Assembly (NCBI GenBank): GCA_030830065.1
Contig: JAURNR010000015.1
Span: 38,826-102,825 of the forward strand
Length of the DNA stretch: 64,000 bases
From: Bacteroidota bacterium
GTDB taxonomy: Bacteria > Bacteroidota > Bacteroidia > NS11-12g > UBA955
Direction of reading: 5' to 3'
Notes under the pieces: model-generated
Told to the model about the DNA's origin: nothing
Seen by the model: the letters and a program-made list of their open reading frames with translations, nothing else
Database searches by the model: none
Position numbers and translations under genes: made by a program
In this document: piece after piece, positions 1 to 9,820 of the stretch
Layout: every line of letters begins with the position of its first letter
Numbering within the stretch: position 1 is the stretch's first letter

Positions 1-815
1 AAGGTACATTCCATGCTACTCAAATGATTGAGTATGGAACCAACGTTATTGGTGGTGTAACTCCTGGTAAAGGAGGAAGTACTCACTTAGATAGACCAGT
101 TTTCAACACTGTTGAAGAAGCAGTAACCAATGCAGGCGCTAACGTAAGTATTATATTCGTTCCTCCAGCATTTGCGGCAGATGCAATAATGGAAGCAGCA
201 GATGCAGGCATTGAGGTAATTGTAGCTATTACAGAGGGTATTCCTACCAAAGATATGGTTATAGTTAAGGACTACATTTCTGATAAGAAGTGTACCTTAA
301 TTGGCCCTAACTGTCCTGGAATTATTACTCCAGAGGAAGCAAAAATTGGAATTATGCCAGGGTTTATCTTCAAAAAAGGTAAAATTGGTGTTGTTTCCAA
401 GTCTGGTACTTTAACATATGAGGCGGTCGACCAATTAACTAAACTCGGTTTAGGGCAGTCAACGGCTATTGGAATTGGTGGTGATCCAATTATTGGAACA
501 ACAACCAAAGAGGCGGTTGAATTATTTATGAATGACCCTGAAACAGAAGGTATTGTAATGATAGGTGAAATAGGCGGCGGAATGGAAGCAGAAGCGGCTC
601 ATTGGATTAAAAAACATGGAACCAAGCCGGTGGTTGGGTTTATTGCTGGCCAAACAGCACCTCCCGGTAGAAGAATGGGACACGCAGGGGCAATTGTTGG
701 TGGTAAGGACGATACAGCTGAAGCAAAAATGGCAATCATGAGAGAATGTGGTATCCACGTGGTTGAAAGTCCTGCAGATATCGGACAAAAAATGTACGAT
801 GTACTTAACTCATGA
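1..815 (+). CDS. sucD: Succinyl-CoA ligase (ADP-forming) alpha subunit, 5'-truncated by window edge
   Basis: Frame is open upstream of the listed ATG ([25 protein letters not shown]); motifs [51 protein letters not shown] are typical of SucD. Confidence 0.97.
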   Translation, partial: GTFHATQMIEYGTNVIGGVTPGKGGSTHLDRPVFNTVEEAVTNAGANVSIIFVPPAFAADAIMEAADAGIEVIVAITEGIPTKDMVIVKDYISDKKCTLIGPNCPGIITPEEAKIGIMPGFIFKKGKIGVVSKSGTLTYEAVDQLTKLGLGQSTAIGIGGDPIIGTTTKEAVELFMNDPETEGIVMIGEIGGGMEAEAAHWIKKHGTKPVVGFIAGQTAPPGRRMGHAGAIVGGKDDTAEAKMAIMRECGIHVVESPADIGQKMYDVLNS

Positions 816-834
816 TAAAGAAGCATATTTTAAA

Positions 835-871
835 TAAAAAAGGCGACCATTATTAGGTCGCCTTTTTTATT
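835..871. terminator. Intrinsic terminator, probably bidirectional, between sucD and the convergent lolA-like gene
   Basis: aaaaaaggcgacc-attatta-ggtcgcctttttt: GC-rich hairpin flanked by A-run and T-run. Confidence 0.85.
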
Positions 872-889
872 TAAAATATTAGGATATAA

Positions 890-1528
890 TTATCTCAGAT
901 CTACTAGTGCAACTCCAGGATGTGCCGAACTGTCCCAAGTAAATAAATTACTAGAGACTCTTGCATTTCTCTTGAAATCAGTAATTTCTATTACTATTTC
1001 CATCCCATTTTTCACATGCTGAGTAACTTTATGGATATAGTTATTTGACGGATTAATTTCTAAATGGATGTAAGAATATTTTGCACGTTTCTTTTTGGGC
1101 ACCAACTTTATCAATTCGTATGACTTTCCTCCGTATGTTTTTTTACCTTCGTACAAAGACTTAAACCCTTTTTCATAAAAGCTAAACATTTCTTCAGGAG
1201 ACATTTGATTTGTACGCTTTGAGTAGGACTCAAGGGTAACTTCATCTGTGGTTGAACTGTAAGTCCAAATAGATTTACCATCACACATTATTTCTTGGTC
1301 ACCCAGTTCTAATTTAAATGATTTTCCTTTTAGCCAAAGCTTTCCTTTATTTATTATAGGTTTACGTTTTGCGGAACTTGTAGTAAATGAAAAACTTGCT
1401 TCGATAGATTTCATCGATTTATAAACCTTAGAGGTTTTCTTTAAAATAGATTTTGATCTTGCATCGGATTGAGCATAGGTTCCAAATGCAACTGAAAACA
1501 TCAAAATTAATAGCGCCAATTTTTTCAT
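890..1528 (-). CDS. lolA: LolA-family outer-membrane lipoprotein carrier protein
   Basis: 212 aa, signal peptide (MKKLALLILMFSVAFGTYAQ), LolA-like pattern (SIEASFSFT..., KGKLWLKGKSFKLELGDQEIMCDGKSIWTYS). Confidence 0.85.
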   Translation of the reverse strand: MKKLALLILMFSVAFGTYAQSDARSKSILKKTSKVYKSMKSIEASFSFTTSSAKRKPIINKGKLWLKGKSFKLELGDQEIMCDGKSIWTYSSTTDEVTLESYSKRTNQMSPEEMFSFYEKGFKSLYEGKKTYGGKSYELIKLVPKKKRAKYSYIHLEINPSNNYIHKVTQHVKNGMEIVIEITDFKRNARVSSNLFTWDSSAHPGVALVDLR

Positions 1529-1539
1529 ATCCGTAAATT

Positions 1540-1547
1540 CAAAACTA
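1540..1547 (-). promoter_or_regulatory. Candidate Bacteroidota -7 box (TAGTTTTG) upstream of lolA-like gene
   Basis: Match to TAnnTTTG, 12 nt from the start codon. Confidence 0.45.
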
Positions 1548-1609
1548 CCAAAATTTTAGTACAAATAGATTTTATATGCTGTAAAGACAGTAACCTTCGA
1601 TAAAATCAT

Positions 1610-4093
1610 CTATTCCCCTCCATTCAGATTTTGCAAGTGTTGTTCCAAAGCAAACTCATCTGGAATATTAACATCTCTAGGTTTTGATCCCATATTTGGT
1701 CCTACAATACCTGCATCTTCAAGCTGATCCATCAATCTACCGGCACGATTATACCCAATCTTCATTTTCCTTTGAATCATACTTGTTGAACCCACTTGAT
1801 TTTGAACCACTATTCTCGCAGCATCTTCAAACAAAGCATCCCTATCATCTGCATCATATTCACCGCCACCTGAAACTGACTCGTCTTTTACTTCGGGCAA
1901 TAAATAAGCTGTTGGATATGCTCGTTGCTCACCAATAAAGTCAACAATCTTTTCAACTTCAGGCGTATCTACAAAAGGACATTGGAGACGTATCAAGTCA
2001 TTGCCTCCACTGTATAACATATCACCTTTTCCAATTAACTGATCTGCTCCATTGTGATCCAAAATTGTACGTGAATCAATTTTAGAAGTTACCCTAAATG
2101 CAATTCTTGCTGGGAAATTAGCCTTAATCATTCCGGTAATTACATTTACTGAAGGCCTCTGAGTGGCAAGAATTAGATGAATACCTATAGCACGAGCAAG
2201 TTGTGCTATTCGTGCAATAGGGGTTTCGATTTCCTTTCCAGCAGTCATCATAAGATCTGCAACTTCATCTATAACAACGATGATGTAGGGTAAAAAGCGA
2301 TGACCATTCTCGGGGTTCAACTTTCTATCGAGGAATTTATTATTGTACTCAACTATATTCCGCACTAATGCATCCTGCAACAGTTTGTATCGTTGATCCA
2401 TTTCCTCACATAATGAATTGAGTGTATGAATTACTTTTTGATTTTCGGTAATAATTGCTTCACCGTCTCCAGGAAGCTTTGCTAAGAAATGTCGTTCAAT
2501 TTTATTGTAGAGCGTAAGTTCTACTTTCTTAGGATCCACCAATACAAATTTTATATACGCTGGATGTTTTTTGTATAACAGAGAAACTAATATAGCATTT
2601 AACCCTACTGATTTACCTTGGCCCGTAGCACCAGCCATTAGGAGGTGAGGCATTTTGGCTAAATCAGCGAGAAAAATTTCATTAGAAATAGTTTTTCCTA
2701 AAACAACGGGTAATTGATAATCACATTCCTGGAACTTCTTACTTGCAAGAACCGTTTTCATCGGAACCATTTCCGGACTCTTGTTTGGAACTTCAATTCC
2801 AATAGTTCCACGTCCTGGAATAGGCGCAATTATACGAATACCAAGAGCAGCCAAACTTAGAGCAATATCATCTTCTAAGTTTTTAATTTTTGAAATCTTC
2901 ACGCCAGGTGCTGGAACAATTTCATATAATGTTACAGTAGGACCTACAGAAGCACTAATACTAGAAATACCAATTTTATAATTGATTAAAGTATCTTCAA
3001 TAAGCTTTTTACTTCTTTCAATTTCGGCAACATCAATATCACGTTTCATGTTACCATAATCTTTCATTAAATCTAAGGTAGGAAAGTGATAACCACTCAA
3101 ATTTGCCCGTGGGTCGTATTCAGTTCCTATTTTACCATACTCTTCCTCATTTTGTTTTTCAGCTAAATTCTCACTTACTAATTCTTCTTCTAAGTGAGTC
3201 TTATCTTCAATTGTAAATCCGCTATCAGTTTCAATTGTTGGTTCAGTAGTTTCTTCCGGAGACGCTAATGTTGAATTATCTGGTTCAGGATCATGCGACA
3301 CCTCCTCTTCAGACCTAAATTCTTCATTTTCTGAATTAAATACATTGTCCTGTGGCTCATCCTCGATAATCTGTGGTTCTCGGCTGGATTGAACTATTTC
3401 AGGTTCCTCATCTTCAAATTCCTCAATCTCAGAATCAGAATTAAGTGAAAGAATTTTCGAAAATGGATTCGCATTATGAAATATAATGTAGTAGATAAAT
3501 GCAAAACCCAGTAAAAACAAAATTGTGCCAACCATTCCAATCCCATTTTGCATTTGTTGAATACCAAAATACCCAAAGGATCCCCCTGCTAATGGAAGCC
3601 ACAATTGAAAAATAAACCCTAAAAACAAAGAAAACCAAACCATAAATAAAATGGTATGGATTAGGATTCTATGAATTGAAAAAGGCTTATAGTTGAGTAG
3701 CCAATTTAGACCCAAAAAAATAAAATAGGGTAATATTAAATAGGCTGCAAAACCAAATCCTTGGTGTACAAAAAAGTAAGATAATCGGGCACCCATGTAA
3801 CCCATTGCATTGGCAGCTTGACCGTGGTGCTGTTTAAATAACTTCCAATCACCATCAGCTAAGAAGCTTTGATCAGTTTTCCAAGAAAAGAAGAAAGAGG
3901 TAAAACTCACGAAAAGAACAATACTTGCCGTAAGTAATAAAAACCCTAATACGCGTCTTGTTGCATCGTTTTTTAATGATGCTGCCTTAAAAACTTCCTT
4001 TGCCGAAACCTTTTGGGTTTTATCTTTGGGGGCGTCTTTTAGGAAATCTGTAATTGTGTTTGATTTATTCTTTGTCTTAGCAGTTTTCCCCAT
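1610..4093 (-). CDS. ftsK: DNA translocase FtsK
   Basis: 827 aa; N-terminal TM helices, acidic linker, Walker A GATGQGKSVGLN, VVIDEVADLMM, ATQRPSVNVITG, C-terminal gamma winged-helix (STSMIQRKMKIGYNRAGRLMDQLEDAGIVGP). Confidence 0.97.
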   Translation of the reverse strand: MGKTAKTKNKSNTITDFLKDAPKDKTQKVSAKEVFKAASLKNDATRRVLGFLLLTASIVLFVSFTSFFFSWKTDQSFLADGDWKLFKQHHGQAANAMGYMGARLSYFFVHQGFGFAAYLILPYFIFLGLNWLLNYKPFSIHRILIHTILFMVWFSLFLGFIFQLWLPLAGGSFGYFGIQQMQNGIGMVGTILFLLGFAFIYYIIFHNANPFSKILSLNSDSEIEEFEDEEPEIVQSSREPQIIEDEPQDNVFNSENEEFRSEEEVSHDPEPDNSTLASPEETTEPTIETDSGFTIEDKTHLEEELVSENLAEKQNEEEYGKIGTEYDPRANLSGYHFPTLDLMKDYGNMKRDIDVAEIERSKKLIEDTLINYKIGISSISASVGPTVTLYEIVPAPGVKISKIKNLEDDIALSLAALGIRIIAPIPGRGTIGIEVPNKSPEMVPMKTVLASKKFQECDYQLPVVLGKTISNEIFLADLAKMPHLLMAGATGQGKSVGLNAILVSLLYKKHPAYIKFVLVDPKKVELTLYNKIERHFLAKLPGDGEAIITENQKVIHTLNSLCEEMDQRYKLLQDALVRNIVEYNNKFLDRKLNPENGHRFLPYIIVVIDEVADLMMTAGKEIETPIARIAQLARAIGIHLILATQRPSVNVITGMIKANFPARIAFRVTSKIDSRTILDHNGADQLIGKGDMLYSGGNDLIRLQCPFVDTPEVEKIVDFIGEQRAYPTAYLLPEVKDESVSGGGEYDADDRDALFEDAARIVVQNQVGSTSMIQRKMKIGYNRAGRLMDQLEDAGIVGPNMGSKPRDVNIPDEFALEQHLQNLNGGE

Positions 4094-4176
4094 ACTACGA
4101 AACTAAAACGAATATTATCTAGTAAATCGTTCAGTTATTCACAGAAAAATTAGTGTTTACTTTAAGTGGCAATAAC

Positions 4177-5121
4177 TTATTTAGTAATTTTTAATTCATC
4201 TTTTGCAACCGAATATGTTTCTCCTTGGAGAGACAATTCAGAATCGAAAAATTCACATTTCGCTTCTTCAAGAAGAGGGGTTAAGTCTGAATAACGAGCA
4301 CTGTAATGGCCTAATAATAATTGGCCGACGTTTGCTTTTTTAGCAATTATTGCCGCCTGCTTAGCAGTACTATGAAATGTATCCGTTGCACGGTCCTGCC
4401 TGTCACTCATAAAAGTAGCTTCATGATAAAGCAAATCAGCACCAGAAATTAATGGAATTATATCTTCATCATATTTAGTATCAGAAATGTAGGCATAAAA
4501 TCGTTTTTCAGGTAAAGGCCATGTTACTTCTGAATTTGGTATTCGAAGTTCATTATTTGGAAAATAATCATAACCAAACTTCAGACTTTCATAAAATGAT
4601 ATGGGTATGTTACGCTCCTGACAAGCATCTACATTCACCCTTCTAATTGGACCTAATTCCTTAATAATAAAACCTGTACAAGGAATTCTATGATTTAGAG
4701 GAACCGTTTGAATCTGAAAATCTTGATGTTTAAAAATCACCTCAGATTGGTTTGTTTGAGTAGTTAAAAAATCGATATTGAATGAGAGTTCTGAATCTCC
4801 TGCCGCAATTAATGACATTAGAATATCTCGTAACCCTTCAGGACCAATAATTAACAACGGATCAATTCTTCTATACAAGGACATTGTAGTAATTAAACCA
4901 GGCAATCCAAAAAAGTGATCTCCGTGTAAATGTGAAATACAAATAACAGATATTTTTTGCAGTTTAAGCCCGAACTCATGAATCCTACTTTGTGTTCCTT
5001 CACCACAATCAAGCAAAATACTATGTGGGCCTAATCTCACATATTGGCTACTTGGATCCCTATCTTTAGTAGGAGTTGCTGAAGAATTACCCAATATGGT
5101 GACATCAAATCTAGAATACAC
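4177..5121 (-). CDS. rnz: Ribonuclease Z (GTG start)
   Basis: Metallo-beta-lactamase motif SHLHGDHFFGLPGL, LDCGEGTQ, LLYHEATF, LLLGHYSARY; start codon at 5121 reads GTG. Confidence 0.92.
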   Translation of the reverse strand: MYSRFDVTILGNSSATPTKDRDPSSQYVRLGPHSILLDCGEGTQSRIHEFGLKLQKISVICISHLHGDHFFGLPGLITTMSLYRRIDPLLIIGPEGLRDILMSLIAAGDSELSFNIDFLTTQTNQSEVIFKHQDFQIQTVPLNHRIPCTGFIIKELGPIRRVNVDACQERNIPISFYESLKFGYDYFPNNELRIPNSEVTWPLPEKRFYAYISDTKYDEDIIPLISGADLLYHEATFMSDRQDRATDTFHSTAKQAAIIAKKANVGQLLLGHYSARYSDLTPLLEEAKCEFFDSELSLQGETYSVAKDELKITK

Positions 5122-5147
5122 TGTTTAAAAAAAGACAAGTTTCAAAC

Positions 5148-5155
5148 CAAAGTTA
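5148..5155 (-). promoter_or_regulatory. Candidate -7 box (TAACTTTG) upstream of rnz
   Basis: Match to TAnnTTTG, 27 nt from the GTG start. Confidence 0.4.
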
Positions 5156-5197
5156 TGAAATTGTATATTCAATTTGGAATGAACTTTATAAAACTAC

Positions 5198-6229
5198 TTA
5201 TTTTACGATTGAATAATCCCTAAGTAAGAAATCAATATTTTTCTGAACTTCACTAATTTTAATCCTATCCATACACCAATCATGTGGTTGTTTACAATTA
5301 ACTTGATCACATGGATTACATGGTAAAATATGATGTATTACACTAGACTGGCTATTTCTTGGATAGAATACTCTTTCAACACCGGGTCCAAAAAGACCTA
5401 AAGTTGGGATTTTTGCAAGATCTGCAAACTGTAATGGACCACTTTCATTTCCCAAAAACAAGGTGGATTTTTTAAAAACACCGTACAATACTTTTAATGA
5501 TTCTTTAGTTTCCCAAATTATAGATTTATCCTTTGTTAAATTATTTATTTCATGAAGAATTTCACTTTCATCTGATGTTCCAAGTATAACAGTTTTCAAT
5601 CTATATTTGTCCCAAATATAATCTACTACTTCAGCGAAGTATAGCGTACGCCAACGCCTTAACAAACTTCTCCCCCCAGGGTGACATACTACAAATTTTT
5701 CAACTCCAAAATTTCTAACTAATTCTTCAACTCTTCGATTATCCTCAGTAGTTAAATAAATTTCACCATGAAAATTAATTATTGGAGTAACTAAGGGTTT
5801 AATAATATTATAATTTGTTTCTACTTCATGTGGTTGATTACCTCGTTGTTTAAAACGAATTGAGCCTCTATCAACTCTGTATTTGGGAAATGAAAGGATT
5901 GACTTGAAAAAAGTCTTAAAGGTACCTCGCAATTCAATCCATAAATCTACATTCCTAGTGGGAATCTTATTTAAATCCGTTATTATTTGATAAATATTTG
6001 GATTATTCGTTAGTAATGAGCTAACAAATGGCTTGCAAACCACCGTGATTTTAGCTTTTGGGAACTTTTGTTGAAGCATCTTAAAAACATGAAGGGTTGC
6101 TACCATATCACCGATTTCATCCCACTTTATTATAAGTATGTCTCGAATTACATTTGAATTACATTTATTTGGATTTTTCCAGACCCAGGACAAAATAGCA
6201 TTCAATAGAAACAATACCTTTTCCTTCAT
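5198..6229 (-). CDS. Glycosyltransferase family 9 (heptosyltransferase-like)
   Basis: IIKWDEIGDMVATLHVFKML, VCHPGGRSLLRRW, GNESGPLQFADLAKIPTLGLFGP; 1-nt overlap (TAATG) with the upstream cyclase gene. Confidence 0.85.
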   Translation of the reverse strand: MKEKVLFLLNAILSWVWKNPNKCNSNVIRDILIIKWDEIGDMVATLHVFKMLQQKFPKAKITVVCKPFVSSLLTNNPNIYQIITDLNKIPTRNVDLWIELRGTFKTFFKSILSFPKYRVDRGSIRFKQRGNQPHEVETNYNIIKPLVTPIINFHGEIYLTTEDNRRVEELVRNFGVEKFVVCHPGGRSLLRRWRTLYFAEVVDYIWDKYRLKTVILGTSDESEILHEINNLTKDKSIIWETKESLKVLYGVFKKSTLFLGNESGPLQFADLAKIPTLGLFGPGVERVFYPRNSQSSVIHHILPCNPCDQVNCKQPHDWCMDRIKISEVQKNIDFLLRDYSIVK

Positions 6230-6981
6230 TAATCCTTTTTTATTAGTGGATATAATATGGGGTTTGAGGGAACTGCATCTGAAAATATTCTTGGCAGACC
6301 CAATTGCATGAAATAGATTCCATCTTGAAGTGAATTCGGAACGTAAATTAGTTCGGTAATCGTAGCATTATATCTTGGTTCAGACGGGTAATTCCACCAA
6401 ACTCTGTGTGATAACAATTCTCCCCCATCTTCTTCTGGGTCTATGGAAGGAAAATCAGTTAAAATATGATGATAGCCTTTACTCTTGATAAACTCAATAG
6501 CTTCTGGAGTAAAATAGGGAGGATTAGTACCGCTCCAAATATTTGATTTTTTTGCTATCTCATTTGGGGTACTACGAATAATAATTGCCGAAGTTGGCTC
6601 CCAATTTATTGTTTTTAAACAATCCTTGTCAATAAAAGTATAAATCCCGTCCTTTTTTAAAGGAACCGTTATTAATTGTGCTGAAAGGTTCGTTTCCAGG
6701 AGCATTTCAATAACATTAATTCTCTCTTTTGATAGATGACCTACACATTCTGTATGCGTTCCATTGCCATGAGCACAATAGGTAACCATCTCGCAATTCG
6801 CACTGCCTCCTTCCTTTACTGCTCCAACAAAATCTCCAACTTTAATTGGCTCAAAAAGTGCTTTTGGAATATAAAATGCATTTGGGTTTTCTGCATTTGG
6901 TCCAAACCCCAATGCTAATGAAACTCCTTTTTCTAAGGACGCAGAATAATTAACCCCAGCAATATTAAACTCAACATGCAT
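6229..6981 (-). CDS. Cyclase-family protein (kynurenine formamidase-like metal-dependent hydrolase)
   Basis: HGNGTHTECVGH metal-binding motif, GYHHILTDFPSIDPEEDGG near the C-terminal half. Confidence 0.75.
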   Translation of the reverse strand: MHVEFNIAGVNYSASLEKGVSLALGFGPNAENPNAFYIPKALFEPIKVGDFVGAVKEGGSANCEMVTYCAHGNGTHTECVGHLSKERINVIEMLLETNLSAQLITVPLKKDGIYTFIDKDCLKTINWEPTSAIIIRSTPNEIAKKSNIWSGTNPPYFTPEAIEFIKSKGYHHILTDFPSIDPEEDGGELLSHRVWWNYPSEPRYNATITELIYVPNSLQDGIYFMQLGLPRIFSDAVPSNPILYPLIKKD

Positions 6982-7017
6982 GTTTCCAAAGATCTGTAAT
7001 TTAAACTAATTAAAAAA

Positions 7018-7590
7018 TTAAGCTTTTAGCGCTGATTCTAACTTTTCTAGGTAGATTTCATGTGGGATTTCGTAAGCACCAAATTGGGCTATGTGAGGAT
7101 TTAAATATTGGGTATCCAGCAATAAGAAGTCATTTTCTCGGAGAAACTCAACCAAATATACCAAACAAACTTTACTAGCATCAGTAACTGTGTGAAACAT
7201 ACTTTCGCCAAAAAATGCTTTACGGATACTTACCCCGTAAAGCCCTCCAACAAGTTCACCCTCTTTATATGCTTCAAATGAATGTGCAAATCCTTCTTCA
7301 TGCAATTCTAAATAAGCTTCAATAATTTCATCGGAAATCCAGGTATCCTCGCTTCGTAATGATGCACAAGTTCGAATTACCTGTTCAAAATTTCTATTAA
7401 TTTGAATATCGAATACATTCTGTTTATATAGGCGTCGTAAATTTTTAGATACCTTAAAACGCTCGTCGAGAGGAATAATCCCTCTCATTTTTGGTGTATG
7501 CCAATAGATTTGATTATCCTCTTCGGGGTCTGCCATTGGAAAAGAACCTGAGATATATGCCTGGAGTAATAAATTTGGCGACAGAAACAC
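7018..7590 (-). CDS. aat: Leucyl/phenylalanyl-tRNA--protein transferase; GTG start at 7590 preferred over the listed TTG at 7608
   Basis: LLLQAYISGSFPMADPE..QIYWHTPKMRGIIPLD, WISDEIIEAYLELHEEGFAHSFEAY, LVGGLYGVSIRKAFFGESMFH; VFLSPNLLLQAY from GTG 7590 resembles usual Aat N-termini. Confidence 0.9.
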   Translation of the reverse strand: MFLSPNLLLQAYISGSFPMADPEEDNQIYWHTPKMRGIIPLDERFKVSKNLRRLYKQNVFDIQINRNFEQVIRTCASLRSEDTWISDEIIEAYLELHEEGFAHSFEAYKEGELVGGLYGVSIRKAFFGESMFHTVTDASKVCLVYLVEFLRENDFLLLDTQYLNPHIAQFGAYEIPHEIYLEKLESALKA

Positions 7591-7594
7591 CTTG

Positions 7595-7602
7595 CAAAGG
7601 TA
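7595..7602 (-). promoter_or_regulatory. Candidate -7 box (TACCTTTG) upstream of aat
   Basis: Match to TAnnTTTG, 5 nt from the proposed GTG start at 7590. Confidence 0.4.
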
Positions 7603-7633
7603 GGACAACTCCTAAAAAACTCGTTTTTTTGCT

Positions 7634-8389
7634 GTGCAAATGGGGAAAGGAAAAAACAAGCTGGAAAAGTTCAATGAATTTGATTCATTTCCAAACACCT
7701 TTGATTACAATAGCGAAACCAAAGGTAAGTGGGCTGAGATTTTTGGTAATTCAAACCCCATAGTGGTAGAATTTGCCTGTGGAAAGGGAGAATATACAAT
7801 AGGTCTGGGAAGAAAGCGTAAGGATGTAAATTATATCGGGATTGATATAAAGGGAAATAGATTATGGAGAGGTGCTAAAACGGCAATTGAAGAAAATTTA
7901 TTAAATGTAAAATTCTTACGTATAGAAATTGATAAAGCCGCTGAATATTTTGAAAAAGGAGAAGTAGCTGAAGCATGGGTAACCTTCCCCGATCCTCAAC
8001 CGCAAAAAAGGCACAAACGTCTATCCGGAGGAAGATTTTTAAATGTTTACCGCAGCGTTCTGGCCGACGGAGGAAAGTTAAATATTAAAACAGATTCGGA
8101 TTTATTTTATCAAACTGCACTTGAGCAGATAGCCGTGGAAAACCTAAGTGTGGAAGTGAATCTAAACGATATCTATTCTTCGGAATACGTACCTGAAGTA
8201 TTACAAATAAAGACTTTTTACGAACAGATTTGGCTTAACGAAGGCAAGAAAATTAAATACCTTCGATTTGAGTTAGGAAATGTACTTTCTGATGAATCTA
8301 AGAAAATTGAGATTCCAGAAGATATGCCTCTTTCAAGCCCTTCTCAAATGCCTCCGCCTGACTTCTTCGAATCGCAACTTTATATGTAA
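7634..8389 (+). CDS. trmB: tRNA (guanine-N7-)-methyltransferase (GTG 7634 or ATG 7640 start)
   Basis: VVEFACGKGEYTIGLGRKRKDVNYIGIDIKGNRLWRGAKTA, WVTFPDPQPQKRHKRLSGGRFLNVYR, LNIKTDSDLFY. Confidence 0.93.
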   Translation: MQMGKGKNKLEKFNEFDSFPNTFDYNSETKGKWAEIFGNSNPIVVEFACGKGEYTIGLGRKRKDVNYIGIDIKGNRLWRGAKTAIEENLLNVKFLRIEIDKAAEYFEKGEVAEAWVTFPDPQPQKRHKRLSGGRFLNVYRSVLADGGKLNIKTDSDLFYQTALEQIAVENLSVEVNLNDIYSSEYVPEVLQIKTFYEQIWLNEGKKIKYLRFELGNVLSDESKKIEIPEDMPLSSPSQMPPPDFFESQLYM

Positions 8390-8909
8390 CCTTATTGGTG
8401 TAAGCTCTGTCTCTTATGTCAAACTCAAACGGTTTTAAGAGTTTATGTATTTCTTGTTCGTTTTCAAATTTTGATGAAACTTCATATTCTATCTGTTGCA
8501 CTTTTTCAATCTTCCCAGATCGGTTTAAAACCGATTTAGCCCCATCTCCGTATGCGCTAATGAGACCTGGAATTCCGAGAAGCGTTCCTCCAAAATAACG
8601 AACTACAACTACCAAGACATTTGTTAATTCTTGTGAAAGAATTGCTCTTAATATTGGCCTACCTGCACTACCAGATGGCTCACCGTCGTCGTTCGCCCTT
8701 TGTGCTTCTTGGCCTTGTCCTAATATGAAGGCGTAACAATAGTGTGATGCATCGGGATATTGTTGTTTTAAGGATTGAATATTGTGCTTAATCTCCTCAT
8801 CCGAATGAACCTTAAAACTGTAGGATATAAACTTACTACCTCGTTCTCGTAATTGTGTTTCGGAATTATTTTCAATTTCGTTGTATGTGTCTGAGAACAA
8901 TGAACTCAT
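8298..8909 (-). CDS. yigZ: YigZ/IMPACT family protein (start MSSLFSDTY at 8909)
   Basis: SHYCYAFILGQGQEAQRANDDGEPSGSAGRPILRAI, VVVVRYFGGTLLGIPGLISAYGDGAKSVL. Start trimmed to 8909, giving an ATGA overlap with the upstream gene. Confidence 0.88.
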   Translation of the reverse strand: MSSLFSDTYNEIENNSETQLRERGSKFISYSFKVHSDEEIKHNIQSLKQQYPDASHYCYAFILGQGQEAQRANDDGEPSGSAGRPILRAILSQELTNVLVVVVRYFGGTLLGIPGLISAYGDGAKSVLNRSGKIEKVQQIEYEVSSKFENEQEIHKLLKPFEFDIRDRAYTNKVTYKVAIRRSQAEAFEKGLKEAYLLESQFS

Positions 8910-9820
8910 TGAACCAAATATATAGAGAACAATGCCAAAATCAAACCCAATATTTTTGCAATGGACCACTTTTCACGGTAAAAAATCCCTACCAAAGAAG
9001 CACCTACAACAACTAGAATGTTATTAATTGTAAAAAACGTAGATGAATGATTAGGGAAGGAATCTAAAGCATTGTACAATGCAACAATTGAGAATAGATT
9101 TATTGTACCTAAAATAATGCCCCAAAACCAATTAACTTTTAACTTAAACACAGTAAAATCCCGTTTGAGCAATATATAAAATATACCAGTAATTAAAGCT
9201 CCAGTAAATGTGTGAGTGGTGAGTTGCATGTTACTCAGTTCCCCTTGATTAATCTTATTTAAAAAATTAATGGACAAATCTACCAGACCACTTCCGAGAA
9301 AAACCCATACAAGAATAAGATCCCATTTTAAGCTATCCATCTTATTGGGCTTTATCATTAAATAAACTGAAAGTAAAGCCATAAAAATACCTACATACCC
9401 CCAAATATTAACATTTTCATCCCAAATAATAATTGCCGATAAAATGGGAATTACCATTGACATTTTTGATGCCACTGAACTGGCAGCAGCGCCCACTTTT
9501 TGTGTAGAATATGCCATAAACAAAAAGGTAAACAAGAATAAAACACCTGTGCTGACGGCAAAAAACTCAACCAAAGAGAAGCTATTAATTTGAAGCAATC
9601 GTGGAATCGAAACTTCCTTAAGTTCTGTGGAAATTCCTGTTGAAATCCAAATATTCCCTAGGATAAAACAGACAAAATAATTGATAATTATAACGGGCAA
9701 GGGAGCAATATTTCGCCTACCTAGCTCTTTGAACACAAGGAAAATAAATACCGATAATATTACGGCGTAAAAAACGGCTAAATTCTGCGATGTAATAATG
9801 TTTAAGGGCGTGAAAGTCAT
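8906..9820 (-). CDS. EamA/DMT-superfamily transporter
   Basis: 304 aa with ~10 hydrophobic segments; C-terminal half ALYNALDSFPNHSSTFFTINNILVVVGASLVGIFYREKWSIAKILGLILAL. Confidence 0.75.
   Translation of the reverse strand: MTFTPLNIITSQNLAVFYAVILSVFIFLVFKELGRRNIAPLPVIIINYFVCFILGNIWISTGISTELKEVSIPRLLQINSFSLVEFFAVSTGVLFLFTFLFMAYSTQKVGAAASSVASKMSMVIPILSAIIIWDENVNIWGYVGIFMALLSVYLMIKPNKMDSLKWDLILVWVFLGSGLVDLSINFLNKINQGELSNMQLTTHTFTGALITGIFYILLKRDFTVFKLKVNWFWGIILGTINLFSIVALYNALDSFPNHSSTFFTINNILVVVGASLVGIFYREKWSIAKILGLILALFSIYLVQ

Noticed and set aside
272-826. Three minus-strand ORFs of 75-88 aa
   Set aside because: Entirely or almost entirely antisense to sucD, a highly conserved gene; they overlap each other in different frames.
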